Below are positions 16,553 through 25,471 of a DNA stretch of 64,000 nt, piece after piece. The notes beneath the pieces were generated by a model, which made no database searches, was not told the origin of the DNA, and saw nothing but the letters and a program-made list of their open reading frames with translations. The stretch's first letter is position 1. Every line of letters begins with the position of its first letter. The position numbers were made by a program, and so were the translations under genes. The DNA is from Terriglobia bacterium (lineage in GTDB: Bacteria; Acidobacteriota; Terriglobia; Acidiferrales; UBA7541): contig JAIMAG010000002.1 in the NCBI GenBank assembly GCA_023512135.1, forward strand, positions 248,001 to 312,000. Direction: 5' to 3'.

Positions 16553-17230
16553 ATGGATGGCTTCCACCCAGTCAGACTTCGCACTGTGCTTCTTGCCGCC
16601 GCGCTGCTGCTTCCCGCGGGTACGCATGCGGACTACGCTGTACTCCGCAACGGGCAACGGCTGCACATCACCGGCCACGAACGCATCGGGGATCAGGTCA
16701 AGCTGCATCTGCACGGTGGGTATGCGCTGATTGCGGCCGCAGAGCTGGTGCGCATCGAGCCGGAAGATTTCCGGAACGCGCCGGCCGTTGCGCCGCAGCC
16801 GCCTGTTTCCGAGCCCTTCGGCGAATGGATCGCGGAAGCCGCGCGCAGCCATGGTCTCGATCCCGCCCTGGTGGCCAGTGTGATTGCGGTCGAGTCGGGT
16901 TTCGATCCCCGTGCCGTTTCGCGCCGCAATGCACAGGGACTGATGCAACTGCTGCCGAGTACCGCCGCCCAGCTCGGCGTGCAAGACAACTTCAACCCTC
17001 GCGAAAACATTCTGGCCGGCACGCGTTACCTGGCCGAGCTGCTGGCCCGTTTTGCCGGCGACCTGCGCCTGGCGCTGGCAGCCTACAATGCCGGCCCGGG
17101 GCGCGTCGTCGAGCACGGCGGTATCCCGCCGATTGCGGAAACGCGCAGCTATGTCGAGCGCGTGCTCAACGAATACCACCGACGCGCAGGAGTCCTGCCT
17201 GACCGCTCCGGCAACCCGTTATCGAGGTGA
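16553..17230 (+). CDS. soluble lytic transglycosylase, Slt/GEWL type
   Basis: Secreted peptidoglycan lyase of 225 residues. A signal peptide (RTVLLAAALLLPAGTHA) is followed by a short beta domain (residues 28-75) and an SLT domain. The catalytic glutamate lies in SVIAVESGFDPRAVS, followed by GLMQLLPSTA and the late ALAAYNAGPGRV motif, both family signatures. Such enzymes cleave glycan strands and often open the wall for envelope machines such as pili or secretion systems; the pilus/secretion operon begins directly downstream on the other strand. The last 12 bases overlap the convergent pseudopilin gene. Confidence 0.93.
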   Translation: MDGFHPVRLRTVLLAAALLLPAGTHADYAVLRNGQRLHITGHERIGDQVKLHLHGGYALIAAAELVRIEPEDFRNAPAVAPQPPVSEPFGEWIAEAARSHGLDPALVASVIAVESGFDPRAVSRRNAQGLMQLLPSTAAQLGVQDNFNPRENILAGTRYLAELLARFAGDLRLALAAYNAGPGRVVEHGGIPPIAETRSYVERVLNEYHRRAGVLPDRSGNPLSR

Positions 17231-17938
17231 TTGGGGCTGGGTGGGCGGCTGCGGCGCCTTGCCCGGCTGCGGACGGCCGGCGCCGTGTGGCCCCGGTGGC
17301 GTCGTCCCGATGACCGCCTGATCTTCGGTGGGGTCCCAGATGAACTCCCACTGCTGGTAGGTCCCAAAGCCTTTGTAGTACTTGATCGAAGGTCTCTGGA
17401 TTTTGCTGGCCACGCCGATGATGTTCCCGCCGATGATGGGTCGGCTGGCATCGGGCAGGTTCTGCGACGCCGACTCGGGTGGCTGCTGCGGAGGCGCTGC
17501 CCCGGCCGGGGCCGGCTGACCGGCGCCCGGGCTGCTGCCGGACGCCTGTGCCTGTCCGGGTGGCTGCGGCAGACGAATCAAGCCGGTGCGCGTGATGCTG
17601 CCGATCAACTGCCCGTTGGGCGCCATGTAGATCAGTCGCCAGGAGCCGTCCTCGCGATTCATCGGGTCCGGATACGCTTTGCGCATGAACCGGATGTTGT
17701 TCTGCGGCTCCGTCAGGTCCTCGAGCTTCTGGGGGAACCGTCCATTTTTGCGGAAGTAGAGTTTCACGGCGCGGGCGTACTGCTGGCCGCGCCAGATCAG
17801 CTCTTCTTCCCGGTCGCGCAGGCCCTGAGTGAGCAGGTCGGGAACGGCGGCGCTGACGGCAATGATCAGCAGCGCCACCAGAAACACCGCGCTCAGCAGC
17901 GCGTAACCGGCCTGTGCGGTGCGTGGCAGTGGATGCAT
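17219..17938 (-). CDS. type II secretion/type IV pilus pseudopilin-like protein
   Basis: Protein of 239 residues with a type III signal sequence: short basic leader, cleavage site expected in QAG-YALLS, then the hydrophobic helix AVFLVALLIIAVSAAVP. The canonical Glu at position +5 of the mature protein is replaced by Ser. The globular part (RGQQYARAVKLYFRKNGRFPQKLEDL) is like GspG-type pseudopilins. A long proline/glycine/glutamine-rich region (about residues 120-165) and tail are unusual. It is the last gene of the seven-gene operon starting at 23540. The missing Glu5 suggests a minor or tip pseudopilin rather than a major one. Confidence 0.75.
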   Translation of the reverse strand: MHPLPRTAQAGYALLSAVFLVALLIIAVSAAVPDLLTQGLRDREEELIWRGQQYARAVKLYFRKNGRFPQKLEDLTEPQNNIRFMRKAYPDPMNREDGSWRLIYMAPNGQLIGSITRTGLIRLPQPPGQAQASGSSPGAGQPAPAGAAPPQQPPESASQNLPDASRPIIGGNIIGVASKIQRPSIKYYKGFGTYQQWEFIWDPTEDQAVIGTTPPGPHGAGRPQPGKAPQPPTQPQSPR

Positions 17939-17941
17939 GGC

Positions 17942-18472
17942 TCACCCCTGCGGCGGCTGCTCCAGCAGCAGCGTGGCGCGCCGTCCGCTGGAAACTTCCT
18001 CGATCACCGCGTTGGCGCTCCCCAACTGCACGACACGAAAGCGCGTCATCACCGTCTCGCCCTCCGCAGCAATCCAGACCTCCTCCCCGTTCGTAAATGC
18101 GCCCCGGCGCCGGCCCGAGCGCGGGTCTTCTACATAGCCGAAATAGGTAAACGGGATCGCCAGCGGCGGCGGCCCGGCCGGCACGGGGGGCGGCGGTACC
18201 GACTGGGCCACCGGCACGGCAGCAGCCGGCGGGGGCGGCAGCGACGCACTGAAGATATTCCGATGGGTGCCCGTATACTCGATCTGTCGCTTGCGCTCCT
18301 GCAGGTCCAGCCGCAGCGTCGGGTCCGGCACCTGCAACGGTGTGTACTGCGCCGGCGCACTGAACACGCGCACCAGTGGACCCGCCTGGTTCTGCCGCAG
18401 ATAGAGTACCCCGAGCAGGACCAGCACCAGCAATAGAGCGATCAGGACGTAGATGCGCAGTCGCTTCCACAT
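17942..18472 (-). CDS. PilP/GspC-like inner-membrane protein
   Basis: Protein of 176 residues with one N-terminal membrane helix (VLIALLLVLVLLGVLYL). A region ending in a proline/alanine-rich linker (to about 110) follows, then a small beta domain (FTYFGYVEDPRSGRR to RATLLLEQ). Topology and position next to PilO match PilP or GspC-type connectors, which link the inner-membrane platform to the secretin. Sequence similarity alone is weak, so the call rests largely on gene order. The pseudopilin starts 3 bases later. Confidence 0.6.
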   Translation of the reverse strand: MWKRLRIYVLIALLLVLVLLGVLYLRQNQAGPLVRVFSAPAQYTPLQVPDPTLRLDLQERKRQIEYTGTHRNIFSASLPPPPAAAVPVAQSVPPPPVPAGPPPLAIPFTYFGYVEDPRSGRRRGAFTNGEEVWIAAEGETVMTRFRVVQLGSANAVIEEVSSGRRATLLLEQPPQG

Positions 18473-18488
18473 CGCGCGTGCACCCGAA

Positions 18489-19058
18489 TCAACCGCCCGC
18501 TACCGCCTGCGGCGGTGCATTGCGGAAATAGGTCTTCACTTCCAGAGTCAGTTTGATGCGCCCGGCCGCGCTTGAGGCCAGCGCCAGGCTGTTCATCAGA
18601 TAGAAATGCTCGCTGCGTTCCAATCCGTTGATGAACCGCACCAGTGCCGGATAATCGCCCTCGACGTTCACCTCAATGTGCACTTCCGTCAGTTCGCGTT
18701 CGGGCACGGCGTTTTGTCGAAAGCCGATCCGCTGCACTTCGAGACCGGCCTGTTGTGCAAGTCGAGTGAAATCAGCCAGCACAACCGAGTAGCCGCGGCT
18801 GGCCTCGAGGAACTGCTGCGCAAAGAAGTTCTCACACTGCCGGGCCACTTCGGGCAGGTTGCTGCGGATGGCCTGCGCTTTGACCACGTCTTCGCTCAGC
18901 CGGCGGAACTGCATCACCAGCCGGTCGCGCTCTTCGCGCAACGCGGTCGGCTGTGCCCCGGATTGAACGACCATCCCGAGCAGCACCAGGTCAGCCAGCA
19001 CGATCACACCGAGGGCAGCACTCACACGGCGCTTCCAGTGTCGCGCAGCTCGTTTCAT
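18489..19058 (-). CDS. pilO: type IV pilus inner-membrane assembly protein PilO
   Basis: Bitopic membrane protein of 189 residues: basic N-terminus, one helix (AALGVIVLADLVLLGMVV), a coiled coil (residues 38-60) and a ferredoxin-like periplasmic domain. The domain contains FTRLAQQAGLEVQRIGF and GDYPALVRFINGLERSEHFYLMNSL, the typical PilO pattern. PilO pairs with PilN to form the alignment complex. The start overlaps the pilN stop by 4 bases. Confidence 0.85.
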   Translation of the reverse strand: MKRAARHWKRRVSAALGVIVLADLVLLGMVVQSGAQPTALREERDRLVMQFRRLSEDVVKAQAIRSNLPEVARQCENFFAQQFLEASRGYSVVLADFTRLAQQAGLEVQRIGFRQNAVPERELTEVHIEVNVEGDYPALVRFINGLERSEHFYLMNSLALASSAAGRIKLTLEVKTYFRNAPPQAVAGG

Positions 19059-19627
19059 GGCACCCTCGAAACGTACCAGGCCACCAGCTCTACCTGCACC
19101 TGGTCGGTGTCCCGCCCGCTCCGTGGCCGCGTCTCCGCCAGCAGGTGGTAGCGTTCGAACTCCTGCGCCTGATCCAGCGTTTGCAGAAACTTCAGTTTGG
19201 CCTCGTCACTGCTGGCGCCGATCACCAGACGCACTTCCACGCGTCCTTCGACCAACTGCGGGGCGATGCTGATCACCCGCACGCCCGCTGGCAGCAGCCG
19301 CTCCAAATCCATGAACAGTTGGGTCCAGGAAAAGCTGCGCTGGGCAATCAGGGTGTTCAGGTACGCTGCCTGTTCCGTGACCCGACGTGTTTCGGGTCGG
19401 CTGAAGAATTGTTCCAGCTCGCGCCGTTGTTGTTGCAGCGTGTTCAGTTTGGCTTCCAGCTGGATTCGCTCATCCCGCAGCGCGCGGGTTTCCCGCCAGG
19501 CCTGATAACTCTGCAAGGCCAGCCACACCAGCGCTGTCAGGCTCACCAGCCCCACCAGTCCGGCGGCAGTCAGAAACTGGCGGTTGTTTTCGAGCGGCGT
19601 CGTCGCGAGATTGAGTCGAACCTTCAT
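19055..19627 (-). CDS. pilN: type IV pilus inner-membrane assembly protein PilN
   Basis: Protein of 190 residues. A short cytoplasmic tail (MKVRLNLATTPLEN) carries the conserved RLNLA-type motif by which PilN binds PilM. One helix, a heptad coiled coil (about 45-75) and a small periplasmic alpha/beta domain (DLERLLPAGVRVISIAPQ) follow. The ATG at 19627 is preferred because family members start immediately before RxNL; a GTG at 19636 would add three residues. Confidence 0.85.
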   Translation of the reverse strand: MKVRLNLATTPLENNRQFLTAAGLVGLVSLTALVWLALQSYQAWRETRALRDERIQLEAKLNTLQQQRRELEQFFSRPETRRVTEQAAYLNTLIAQRSFSWTQLFMDLERLLPAGVRVISIAPQLVEGRVEVRLVIGASSDEAKLKFLQTLDQAQEFERYHLLAETRPRSGRDTDQVQVELVAWYVSRVP

Positions 19628-19696
19628 TCCCTTCACCCAGCCGAAAAGCGTTTTCCTTCCGGCGTGAACCCTCCGCCGGGTGGACCGTTCTACGGC

Positions 19697-20656
19697 TCAG
19701 GCGCCGCGGTTCGCCATCCAGCCGACCAGAGCTTCCAAACTGCGCTCGGCCAGTGCGCGGGCTTCGGCCGCTGCTTCGGTCGGCACGGCCGAAGAAGACA
19801 GCAGTGTCAGCACCCGCGCCGGAACTTCGGCGGCCAGCGCATCGCGGAATTCCGCCCAGCGCGGCCCGAAACCGGCCAGATAGATCTGCTGCACCTCGGC
19901 GTGGTGCGCATCGTGGAAGTAGGCCAGAGCTGGAAACACCTCGTCGAGCAGCACCTGTGGTGCCAGGCGGGCCGGCTCGGCGCCCACTTCGGTCGAGCGG
20001 TACATCACCACCCGCTCGCCCCAGACAATGACGAGCGTCAGCGTTGTGCCCGCGAGCCGCACGAGCAACGAGGGTCGGTCATCTTCCAGCAACGGCAGGG
20101 CCGCCAGGGAGGCACCCAGCACCACGCCCGGCATCATTCCGGCCGCTTCCACCAGCTCTTCGTACTGTCGAAGAATGCGGGTACGGGCCAGCGCCACCAA
20201 AACCTCCACGCCCGACTTTGCCGCAGGCTGCTGCATCCAGGAAACGACAGTCTCTTCCACATCAAAGGGCACGCTCTTCTTCAGTCGCCAGCGCAGCAGC
20301 GGCACGGCTTCGTCAGCCCGTCGCGGAAATTTTTCAAACGGCAGCACAAACACGCGTACCGCCGGATCCGGGATCAGCAAGGCGATGGACTCGCCGCGGG
20401 CGTCCAGTCGGCCCAGCGCTGCCCGCAGGGCGGCTCGCACGGGTTCGACCTGAACCACGTTCGGCTCCACGGCCGATGGCACCAGGGCACCGGCCGGCAA
20501 CGGCTCGGCGAAAAACCCGGCGGCGCGGAATTGACCGGAGCGCGCCGCCACGACCCGATCCGGCGCAATTTCGCACACCCAGCGCGGATGCGGCATGGCG
20601 CGCAACCAGCGGCCCAGCGCTCCGAGCCAGCTCCGTTGTGCGACCGGGCTATTCAA
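19697..20656 (-). CDS. pilM: PilM-like actin-fold pilus assembly protein
   Basis: Cytoplasmic protein of 319 residues related to PilM, the actin-like ATP-binding protein that links the assembly ATPase to PilN. Supporting segments are IALLIPDPAVRVFVLPFEKFP, LLRWRLKKSVPFDVEETVVSW and the later IYLAGFGPRWAEF. The first 25 residues are an extra N-terminal stretch. Sequence is divergent from proteobacterial PilM, and the call is strengthened by its position between gspE and pilN. The start lies 8 bases inside the end of the ATPase gene. Confidence 0.78.
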   Translation of the reverse strand: MNSPVAQRSWLGALGRWLRAMPHPRWVCEIAPDRVVAARSGQFRAAGFFAEPLPAGALVPSAVEPNVVQVEPVRAALRAALGRLDARGESIALLIPDPAVRVFVLPFEKFPRRADEAVPLLRWRLKKSVPFDVEETVVSWMQQPAAKSGVEVLVALARTRILRQYEELVEAAGMMPGVVLGASLAALPLLEDDRPSLLVRLAGTTLTLVIVWGERVVMYRSTEVGAEPARLAPQVLLDEVFPALAYFHDAHHAEVQQIYLAGFGPRWAEFRDALAAEVPARVLTLLSSSAVPTEAAAEARALAERSLEALVGWMANRGA

Positions 20657-22298
20657 TGAACGTCACCTTGTTGATTTCGCGCAGTGTGGTGATGCCGGCG
20701 CGGACCTTCCGCAGGCCGGCATCGCGCAGAAACGTCATGCCCTCCTCCCGCGCCACTCGCTTGATTTCCGAGGTTGGCCGTCGCGAAATAATCATTTCGC
20801 GGATGCGATCCGAGAGGTCGATCAGCTCGTGAATCGCGGTGCGTCCGCGGAAACCGGTGCCGGAGCACTCGATGCAGCCGGCACCTTCATAAAAAGGCAC
20901 CTCGCGCCAGACCGCTGGATCCAGCCCCGATTCCAGCAAATACTCGTCGTCGTAGCGTACCGGTCGCTTGCAGTTTTCACAAATCACGCGCACCAGCCGT
21001 TGGGCGAGCACGCAGTTCAGCGCCGAGACAAAGTTGTAGGGCTCCACGCCCATGTTGATGAACCGGCCGATGACGTCCGTCACGTTGTTTGCGTGCACGG
21101 TGGTGAACACCAGGTGTCCGGTCAGAGCGGCCTGAATCGCAATCTGGGCCGTTTCGAGGTCGCGGATCTCGCCGACCATGATTTTGTCCGGGTCGTGCCG
21201 CAGGATCGAACGCAGGCCGCGCGCGAACGTCAGCCCCTTCTTCTCGTTCACCGGGATCTGCGTCACGCCGCGAATCTGGTATTCCACCGGGTCTTCGATG
21301 GTGACGATTTTGTCCTCGTCGGTTTTGATTTCGTTGATGGCGGCGTACAGCGTGGTGGTCTTGCCCGATCCGGTCGGACCGGTGACCAGAACCATGCCGT
21401 AGGGCTCGCGAATGTAGCGGCGAAACTTGCGCAGGTCTTCTTCGTCGAAGCCCACCACATCGAGCGTCAGCGTGCGGAACTTTTCGCTCAGTGTTTCTTT
21501 GTCCAGCACGCGGAGCACGGCATCTTCCCCGTGGATCGAGGGCATGATGGAAACTCGAAAGTCAATGAACCGGCCCTTGTAGCGCACGCGGAAGCGGCCG
21601 TCCTGCGGGATACGCCGTTCGGCGATGTCGAGCTCGCTCATCACCTTGATGCGCGACAGGATGGTCGAATGCCACTCCTTGGCCAGCGGCTGCATGGCGT
21701 ACTGGAGCACGCCGTCGATGCGATACTTCACCGCCACTTCGTTGTCCCGTGTCTCGATGTGGATGTCCGAAGCGCGGCGCTCCAGCGCGGTAAAGATGAT
21801 CGTGTTCACCAGGCGGACCACCGGGCTGGCGTCGGTTTCCCGGGTCAGCCGCTCCATGGAGATGGTTTCTTCGTCTTCTTCCTCTTCGTGGACCACCTGG
21901 ATCGTGAAACTTTCGGTGGCCTGCTCGAGCACGCGCTGCGACTGTTCGGTGCGTTTCAGCAGGTCGCTGATCTGCGACGGCGGCGCCACCTTGAGCACCA
22001 GCTTGCGGCCGAGCAGCAGGGCCAGCTCGTCGCTGGCGATGACCGGCCCGGGATCGGCCACGGCGATCACCATGGCGTTGTTGTGCATCTCCAGAGGCAC
22101 AAAGTTGTACCGGAACATCAATTCGGCCGGCACCGAACGGAACAGCTCCGGATCAATCCGCTGCTGCCGCAGCTCGATGAACGGACAGCGATACCGCGCG
22201 GCCAGTTGCTGGGCGTGCTCGCGTTCCTGCTGCTCGTCGATGCGCGCCTCCGCTTCGGACGTTCGCGGAAGGTTGCCCGTATTTCCCGTGCTCGCCAT
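20649..22298 (-). CDS. GspE/PilB-type assembly ATPase
   Basis: Hexameric motor ATPase of 549 residues that powers pseudopilus or pilus assembly from the cytoplasmic face. An N1E-like domain comes first. An acidic stretch EEEEDEE lies at about 138-144. The ATPase core has ASDIHIE, Walker A GPTGSGKT at 307-314, the Asp box TIEDPVEYQI, Walker B IMVGEIRD and the His box TGHLVFTTVHANN. A zinc tetra-cysteine (CENCKRP and CIECSGTG) follows, as in GspE and PilB. Compared with the PilB at 31992-33707 it is shorter at the N-terminus. AGGAAAGGGAACG precedes the ATG. Confidence 0.92.
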   Translation of the reverse strand: MASTGNTGNLPRTSEAEARIDEQQEREHAQQLAARYRCPFIELRQQRIDPELFRSVPAELMFRYNFVPLEMHNNAMVIAVADPGPVIASDELALLLGRKLVLKVAPPSQISDLLKRTEQSQRVLEQATESFTIQVVHEEEEDEETISMERLTRETDASPVVRLVNTIIFTALERRASDIHIETRDNEVAVKYRIDGVLQYAMQPLAKEWHSTILSRIKVMSELDIAERRIPQDGRFRVRYKGRFIDFRVSIMPSIHGEDAVLRVLDKETLSEKFRTLTLDVVGFDEEDLRKFRRYIREPYGMVLVTGPTGSGKTTTLYAAINEIKTDEDKIVTIEDPVEYQIRGVTQIPVNEKKGLTFARGLRSILRHDPDKIMVGEIRDLETAQIAIQAALTGHLVFTTVHANNVTDVIGRFINMGVEPYNFVSALNCVLAQRLVRVICENCKRPVRYDDEYLLESGLDPAVWREVPFYEGAGCIECSGTGFRGRTAIHELIDLSDRIREMIISRRPTSEIKRVAREEGMTFLRDAGLRKVRAGITTLREINKVTFIE

Positions 22299-22328
22299 CG
22301 TTCCCTTTCCTCGCCGCCCTTGCGCCGG

Positions 22329-23540
22329 CTAGCCGATGCGGCCCAGCGCAAACGTGAAAATCGGCAAATAGAGCGACACCAGGATGAAGCCCACCACGAA
22401 GGCGGTTCCTACCAGAATCGTCGGCTCGACCACGCTGACGATCATCGCCATGCGCAGATTCACTTCTTCCTCGTAAAACTCGGCCACGCTGGTCAGCATC
22501 GGGGCCAGCGCGCCGGTGGCTTCGCCGACTTCGATCATCTCCAGCGCCAGCGGCGGCACCAGGCCGGTTTCCTGCAAACTGTCGTGGAGCGATTTCCCTT
22601 CCCGCACCCGTGCGGCAGCCTGCAGAATCATCTGCTGCAGCAGCCGGCTGGAAGCAGCCCCGGCCGAAGTTTCCAGGGCCTGCACCAGGGGCGTGCCGCC
22701 GGTCAGCAACGTGGCCAGGGTCCGCGCCAACTGCGCCGTCTGGAATTTCAGCCAGGTGTCGCCCGCCAGCGGCAGCCGCAGTATGAGCCGGTCCAGCGCC
22801 CGCCCGCCCGCTTCGGTCCGGGTCCACAGAAATCCCGCGAAAGCCGCCACCGCAAGCAGCAGAAAACCGGTGAGCACGAAAGGACGAAATTCGAGCGCCA
22901 GCGCAATCAACACCTGCGTCACCGCGGGCATTTCGATGTGCAGCTCGGCAAACAGCCCGGCGAACCGCGGGATTACATACGTCGTGACCGCCACGAGAAT
23001 CATCGTGGAAACGACCACCAGAATGGCCGGATAGATCAGCGACGCCAGCAGGCGCCGCCGGAAGCTGGTGGTCATCCGCTGGTAGCTGATGTACTGGTCG
23101 AGCACGCCGGGCAGGTTGCCGCTCTTTTCGCCCGCTAGGACCGAAGTCACATACACCCGCGGGAAAATTTCCTGCTCGGCCAGAGCCTCCGAGAGCAGCG
23201 CGCCGCCCCGCACCCGTTCGCGCACTTCATCCAGAATCGGTCGCAGCGCGGGTGCCGCTGCGCGCTCCGCCAGCAGGTCGAGCGCGCGCAGGATGGGCAG
23301 GCCGGCTTTGATCAACGTGTTGAACTGCTGGTTGAAAATCAGAAATTCCGCGCTGCGCACGGCCCGCGCCCGCGGCTTCGGCAGCGCAACGGCCAGCAGG
23401 CCCCGGTGCGGTTTCACCGCATAGACGTACAGCCCGCGCTCGGCCAGCTTCTGGCGCGCTTCGACCTCATTCGCGGCCGCTTCCACCTGCTCGAAGACGC
23501 GACCGGTGGCATCGGCGACTTTGCAGAGAAATTCCGCCAT
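22329..23540 (-). CDS. GspF/PilC-type inner-membrane platform protein
   Basis: Polytopic platform protein of 403 residues. It has two repeated T2SSF domains, each with a cytoplasmic helical bundle: the first contains FNQQFNTLIKAGLPILRALDLLA, the second FQTAQLARTLATLLTGGTPLVQALE. Each ends with the conserved GE(K/A) region (VLAGEKSGNLPGVLDQ and MIEVGEATGALAPMLTSVAEFYEEEV). Three membrane helices are visible. The ATG at 23540 begins the conserved AEFLCKVADATG start; the frame runs open much further upstream without family similarity. It is the first gene of the seven-gene operon. Confidence 0.9.
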   Translation of the reverse strand: MAEFLCKVADATGRVFEQVEAAANEVEARQKLAERGLYVYAVKPHRGLLAVALPKPRARAVRSAEFLIFNQQFNTLIKAGLPILRALDLLAERAAAPALRPILDEVRERVRGGALLSEALAEQEIFPRVYVTSVLAGEKSGNLPGVLDQYISYQRMTTSFRRRLLASLIYPAILVVVSTMILVAVTTYVIPRFAGLFAELHIEMPAVTQVLIALALEFRPFVLTGFLLLAVAAFAGFLWTRTEAGGRALDRLILRLPLAGDTWLKFQTAQLARTLATLLTGGTPLVQALETSAGAASSRLLQQMILQAAARVREGKSLHDSLQETGLVPPLALEMIEVGEATGALAPMLTSVAEFYEEEVNLRMAMIVSVVEPTILVGTAFVVGFILVSLYLPIFTFALGRIG

Positions 23541-23933
23541 GGCTACTGGCACAAGGCCTTCCGCGCGGCCCACCGGGGGCCGCTGCTCCGCCGCCAGTCT
23601 AGCACCTTCGCCCGCGCCGGGAAATGCTCGTCGAAAGCCTGGCCCCCGTCTAGGATAAACCCGGCAAGTGCCTGCAGGTCTTATATTTTCCGGGGCAGGA
23701 ACCTGTTCGCGCGGACAGGCCCGGAGCAGAGCACTTGGGTTCGGCAGGGGTAGATGCCCAGCCTCGCAAGCAGGATGCCGGAAACAGCAAAAGGTAGAGG
23801 GGCAGCAGAAAAAGTAGGGCGCAGCACACCGGCGACGGGAAGATGCAGGGCACCGGAGCGGCCAGCAAAGACGTCGCTGCCGCGCACGCAGCCACCATTT
23901 CGTGCGCGGCGGCATCCTGTTAGACTGGCACGG
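23541..23933. other. 393-base intergenic region between divergent gspF-type gene and lolA
   Basis: I see no convincing gene here. The frames that remain open are extensions of the flanking genes. A TAGACT -10 for lolA lies at 23921-23926. AT-rich TTATATTTTCC (around 23680) could hold a leftward -10 (AATATAAG) for the operon, without a clear -35. A short CCTGT/ACAGG hairpin is near 23702-23720. Confidence 0.5.
23921..23926 (+). promoter_or_regulatory. -10 element of lolA
   Basis: TAGACT (with TG two bases earlier) ends exactly 7 bases before the lolA ATG. The spacing predicts a leaderless transcript; no good -35 is visible. Confidence 0.4.
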
Positions 23934-24638
23934 ATGAGAGCTCCCCAGGCACTGCTGCTCGCACTGCTGCTCGCGCTGCTGCTCGGCAGCGGTGCGGCAG
24001 CCCAGACGCGCGAGGTGCGCGAGCTGGTGCGCGCCATCGAACGCCACTATCAGTCCGTGCGCACCGCCCGGGCAATTTTCCTCGAACGCTACAGCGAAGG
24101 CCCGGGGCATCTGCGCGCCGAGTCCGGCACCGTCTATTTCAGCCGCCCGGGACGCATGCGCTGGGAGTATGAATCTCCCGAAGAAAAACTGTTCCTGGTG
24201 GACGGCAAGCAGGTGTGGTTCTACGTGCCCGCCGACCGCACGGTCACTCGGGCCGAGCTGAGCGAGGCGGCGCAGTGGCAGACGCCGTTTGCCATGCTGA
24301 CGCGCCGTCCGGAGTTCCGCCGTTTCTGCGGACGTGTAGAGCTAGTGCCCGCCGACGCAGCCGACCCGGCCGCACGCCCTTCCGAAGCCGGCAATCCGGT
24401 ATTGCGCTGCCTGCCCCGTGGAGACGATGCTCCCTTCCGCGAAGTGCTGCTCGAAGTGAACCGCAAGCACCAGATTGTCCGCGCGCTGGTGCGCGAGCCC
24501 GCCGGCATCGAAACGGAATTTCGCTTTGCGCGCTGGGAAGAAAACCTGCCCCTGCGCGAAGTGCTGTTTCATCTGGATGTGCCGCCCGGAGTGGCCATTG
24601 TGGAACAATCGGAAATTGCCGGCCCCCTCCGCGAATAA
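23934..24638 (+). CDS. lolA: outer-membrane lipoprotein carrier protein LolA
   Basis: Periplasmic chaperone that carries lipoproteins from the LolCDE complex to the outer membrane. The protein of 234 residues starts with a signal peptide (ALLLALLLALLLGSGAAA). The mature part has the LolA core: ARAIFLERYSE, GTVYFSRPGRMRWEYESPEEKLFLVDGKQVWFY and the later DVPPGVAI end. The gene supports a diderm envelope and fits the predicted lipoprotein cyclase at 3990. The ATG at 23934 begins the signal peptide. Confidence 0.85.
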   Translation: MRAPQALLLALLLALLLGSGAAAQTREVRELVRAIERHYQSVRTARAIFLERYSEGPGHLRAESGTVYFSRPGRMRWEYESPEEKLFLVDGKQVWFYVPADRTVTRAELSEAAQWQTPFAMLTRRPEFRRFCGRVELVPADAADPAARPSEAGNPVLRCLPRGDDAPFREVLLEVNRKHQIVRALVREPAGIETEFRFARWEENLPLREVLFHLDVPPGVAIVEQSEIAGPLRE

Positions 24639-24829
24639 TGCGACGCCGCTCGCCTGTCGAAAATCTGCGGAACAACTTCGTGCAGCGCTGCGCCCGGGCC
24701 GCAGTCGGGCCGGCCAGCAAATCCTGCGGGTGTGAACTGCCCAAATCCCGGGTTCGGTACACAACACGGACAGGCCACGCACAGGCGGCGCGGCCTGCCT
24801 CTCGATCCGACAAAATTTGAATGGGATCT

Positions 24830-25345
24830 CTATCCGATCGGGGGGTCGCTGGCTTCGGCGGGACCGGTGCGGCGGGCGCGAATCACGCCGCTCTGGTCGG
24901 TGAAGAAATATCGTTCTCCGGTGAAACCCGGATTGAGTGGTTCCGCATTGAGAGTAAACGCTTCGTTGATGCCGTCTCCATTGTTATCCACCGGAGCGTA
25001 AAAGAATTTGTAGCCGTGTTTCAAACCGTCCGCCAGCACATCGTCGATCAGGCCGGCGTTGCTGGCCGTTGCCGGACCGCCGCCGGGGGCTGGCCCCAGT
25101 TCGGCAAGAGTATCGGAATAGCCGATGCCGTACGTCGAAGAATAAACAACTTGCGCAGTTACGATGTTCCGGCAGGAAGCCACCGCGGCCGATTCATTGG
25201 CGGCGATGCGCGAACGCAAGAAATTTGGAATGGCAATCGCTGCGATGATCAGGATGATGGCCACGACGATCAGCAACTCGATGAGCGAGAATCCGGCTTG
25301 CGTCGTCCATCCTGTTCGCCGCAGCCTTGTTTTTTGTGCGTTCAT
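24830..25345 (-). CDS. type IV pilin-like protein (second pilin)
   Basis: Prepilin of 171 residues. The leader ends in QAG and is followed by FSLIELLIVVAIILIIAAIAIP, with Glu at mature position 5. The globular domain is rich in Gly/Ala and ends GERYFFTDQSGVIRA. It is a clear paralogue of the pilin just upstream (25472-25951): the N-terminal helix and the FFTDQSGVIR ending are nearly the same, while the middle differs. The second ATG (25345) is preferred because AAGGAG lies 7 bases before it. It may be a minor pilin or alternative major subunit. Confidence 0.9.
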   Translation of the reverse strand: MNAQKTRLRRTGWTTQAGFSLIELLIVVAIILIIAAIAIPNFLRSRIAANESAAVASCRNIVTAQVVYSSTYGIGYSDTLAELGPAPGGGPATASNAGLIDDVLADGLKHGYKFFYAPVDNNGDGINEAFTLNAEPLNPGFTGERYFFTDQSGVIRARRTGPAEASDPPIG

Positions 25346-25424
25346 GGCCATACTCCTTGTCTCGTTTCCCGAGCTCGTTCATCCTGCTCTGCAAATTCTG
25401 TACTCCTCCATGTGTCCTCTAACG

Positions 25425-25455
25425 AAAAAGGGGGAGGAAGAGGCCTTCCTCCCCC
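25425..25455 (-). terminator. intrinsic terminator downstream of pilA
   Basis: On the - strand an 11-base-pair perfect stem (GGGGGAGGAAG with CTTCCTCCCCC, 25430-25455) with a 4-base loop is followed by TTTTT. It ends the pilA transcript 17 bases after the stop codon and separates the two pilins, so the second pilin is likely expressed less or from its own promoter. Confidence 0.85.
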
Positions 25456-25471
25456 GCTAATCGGTTAGAGG

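Noticed and set aside
20595-23138. 847-codon open frame on the + strand
   Set aside because: It is antisense to pilM, gspE and gspF, has the His/Gln/Arg-rich shadow composition and no recognisable domain.
25346-25430. Sigma-54 promoter for the second pilin
   Set aside because: TTTGCA fits a -12, but the bases at -24 read AG instead of GG, so the match is too weak to call.
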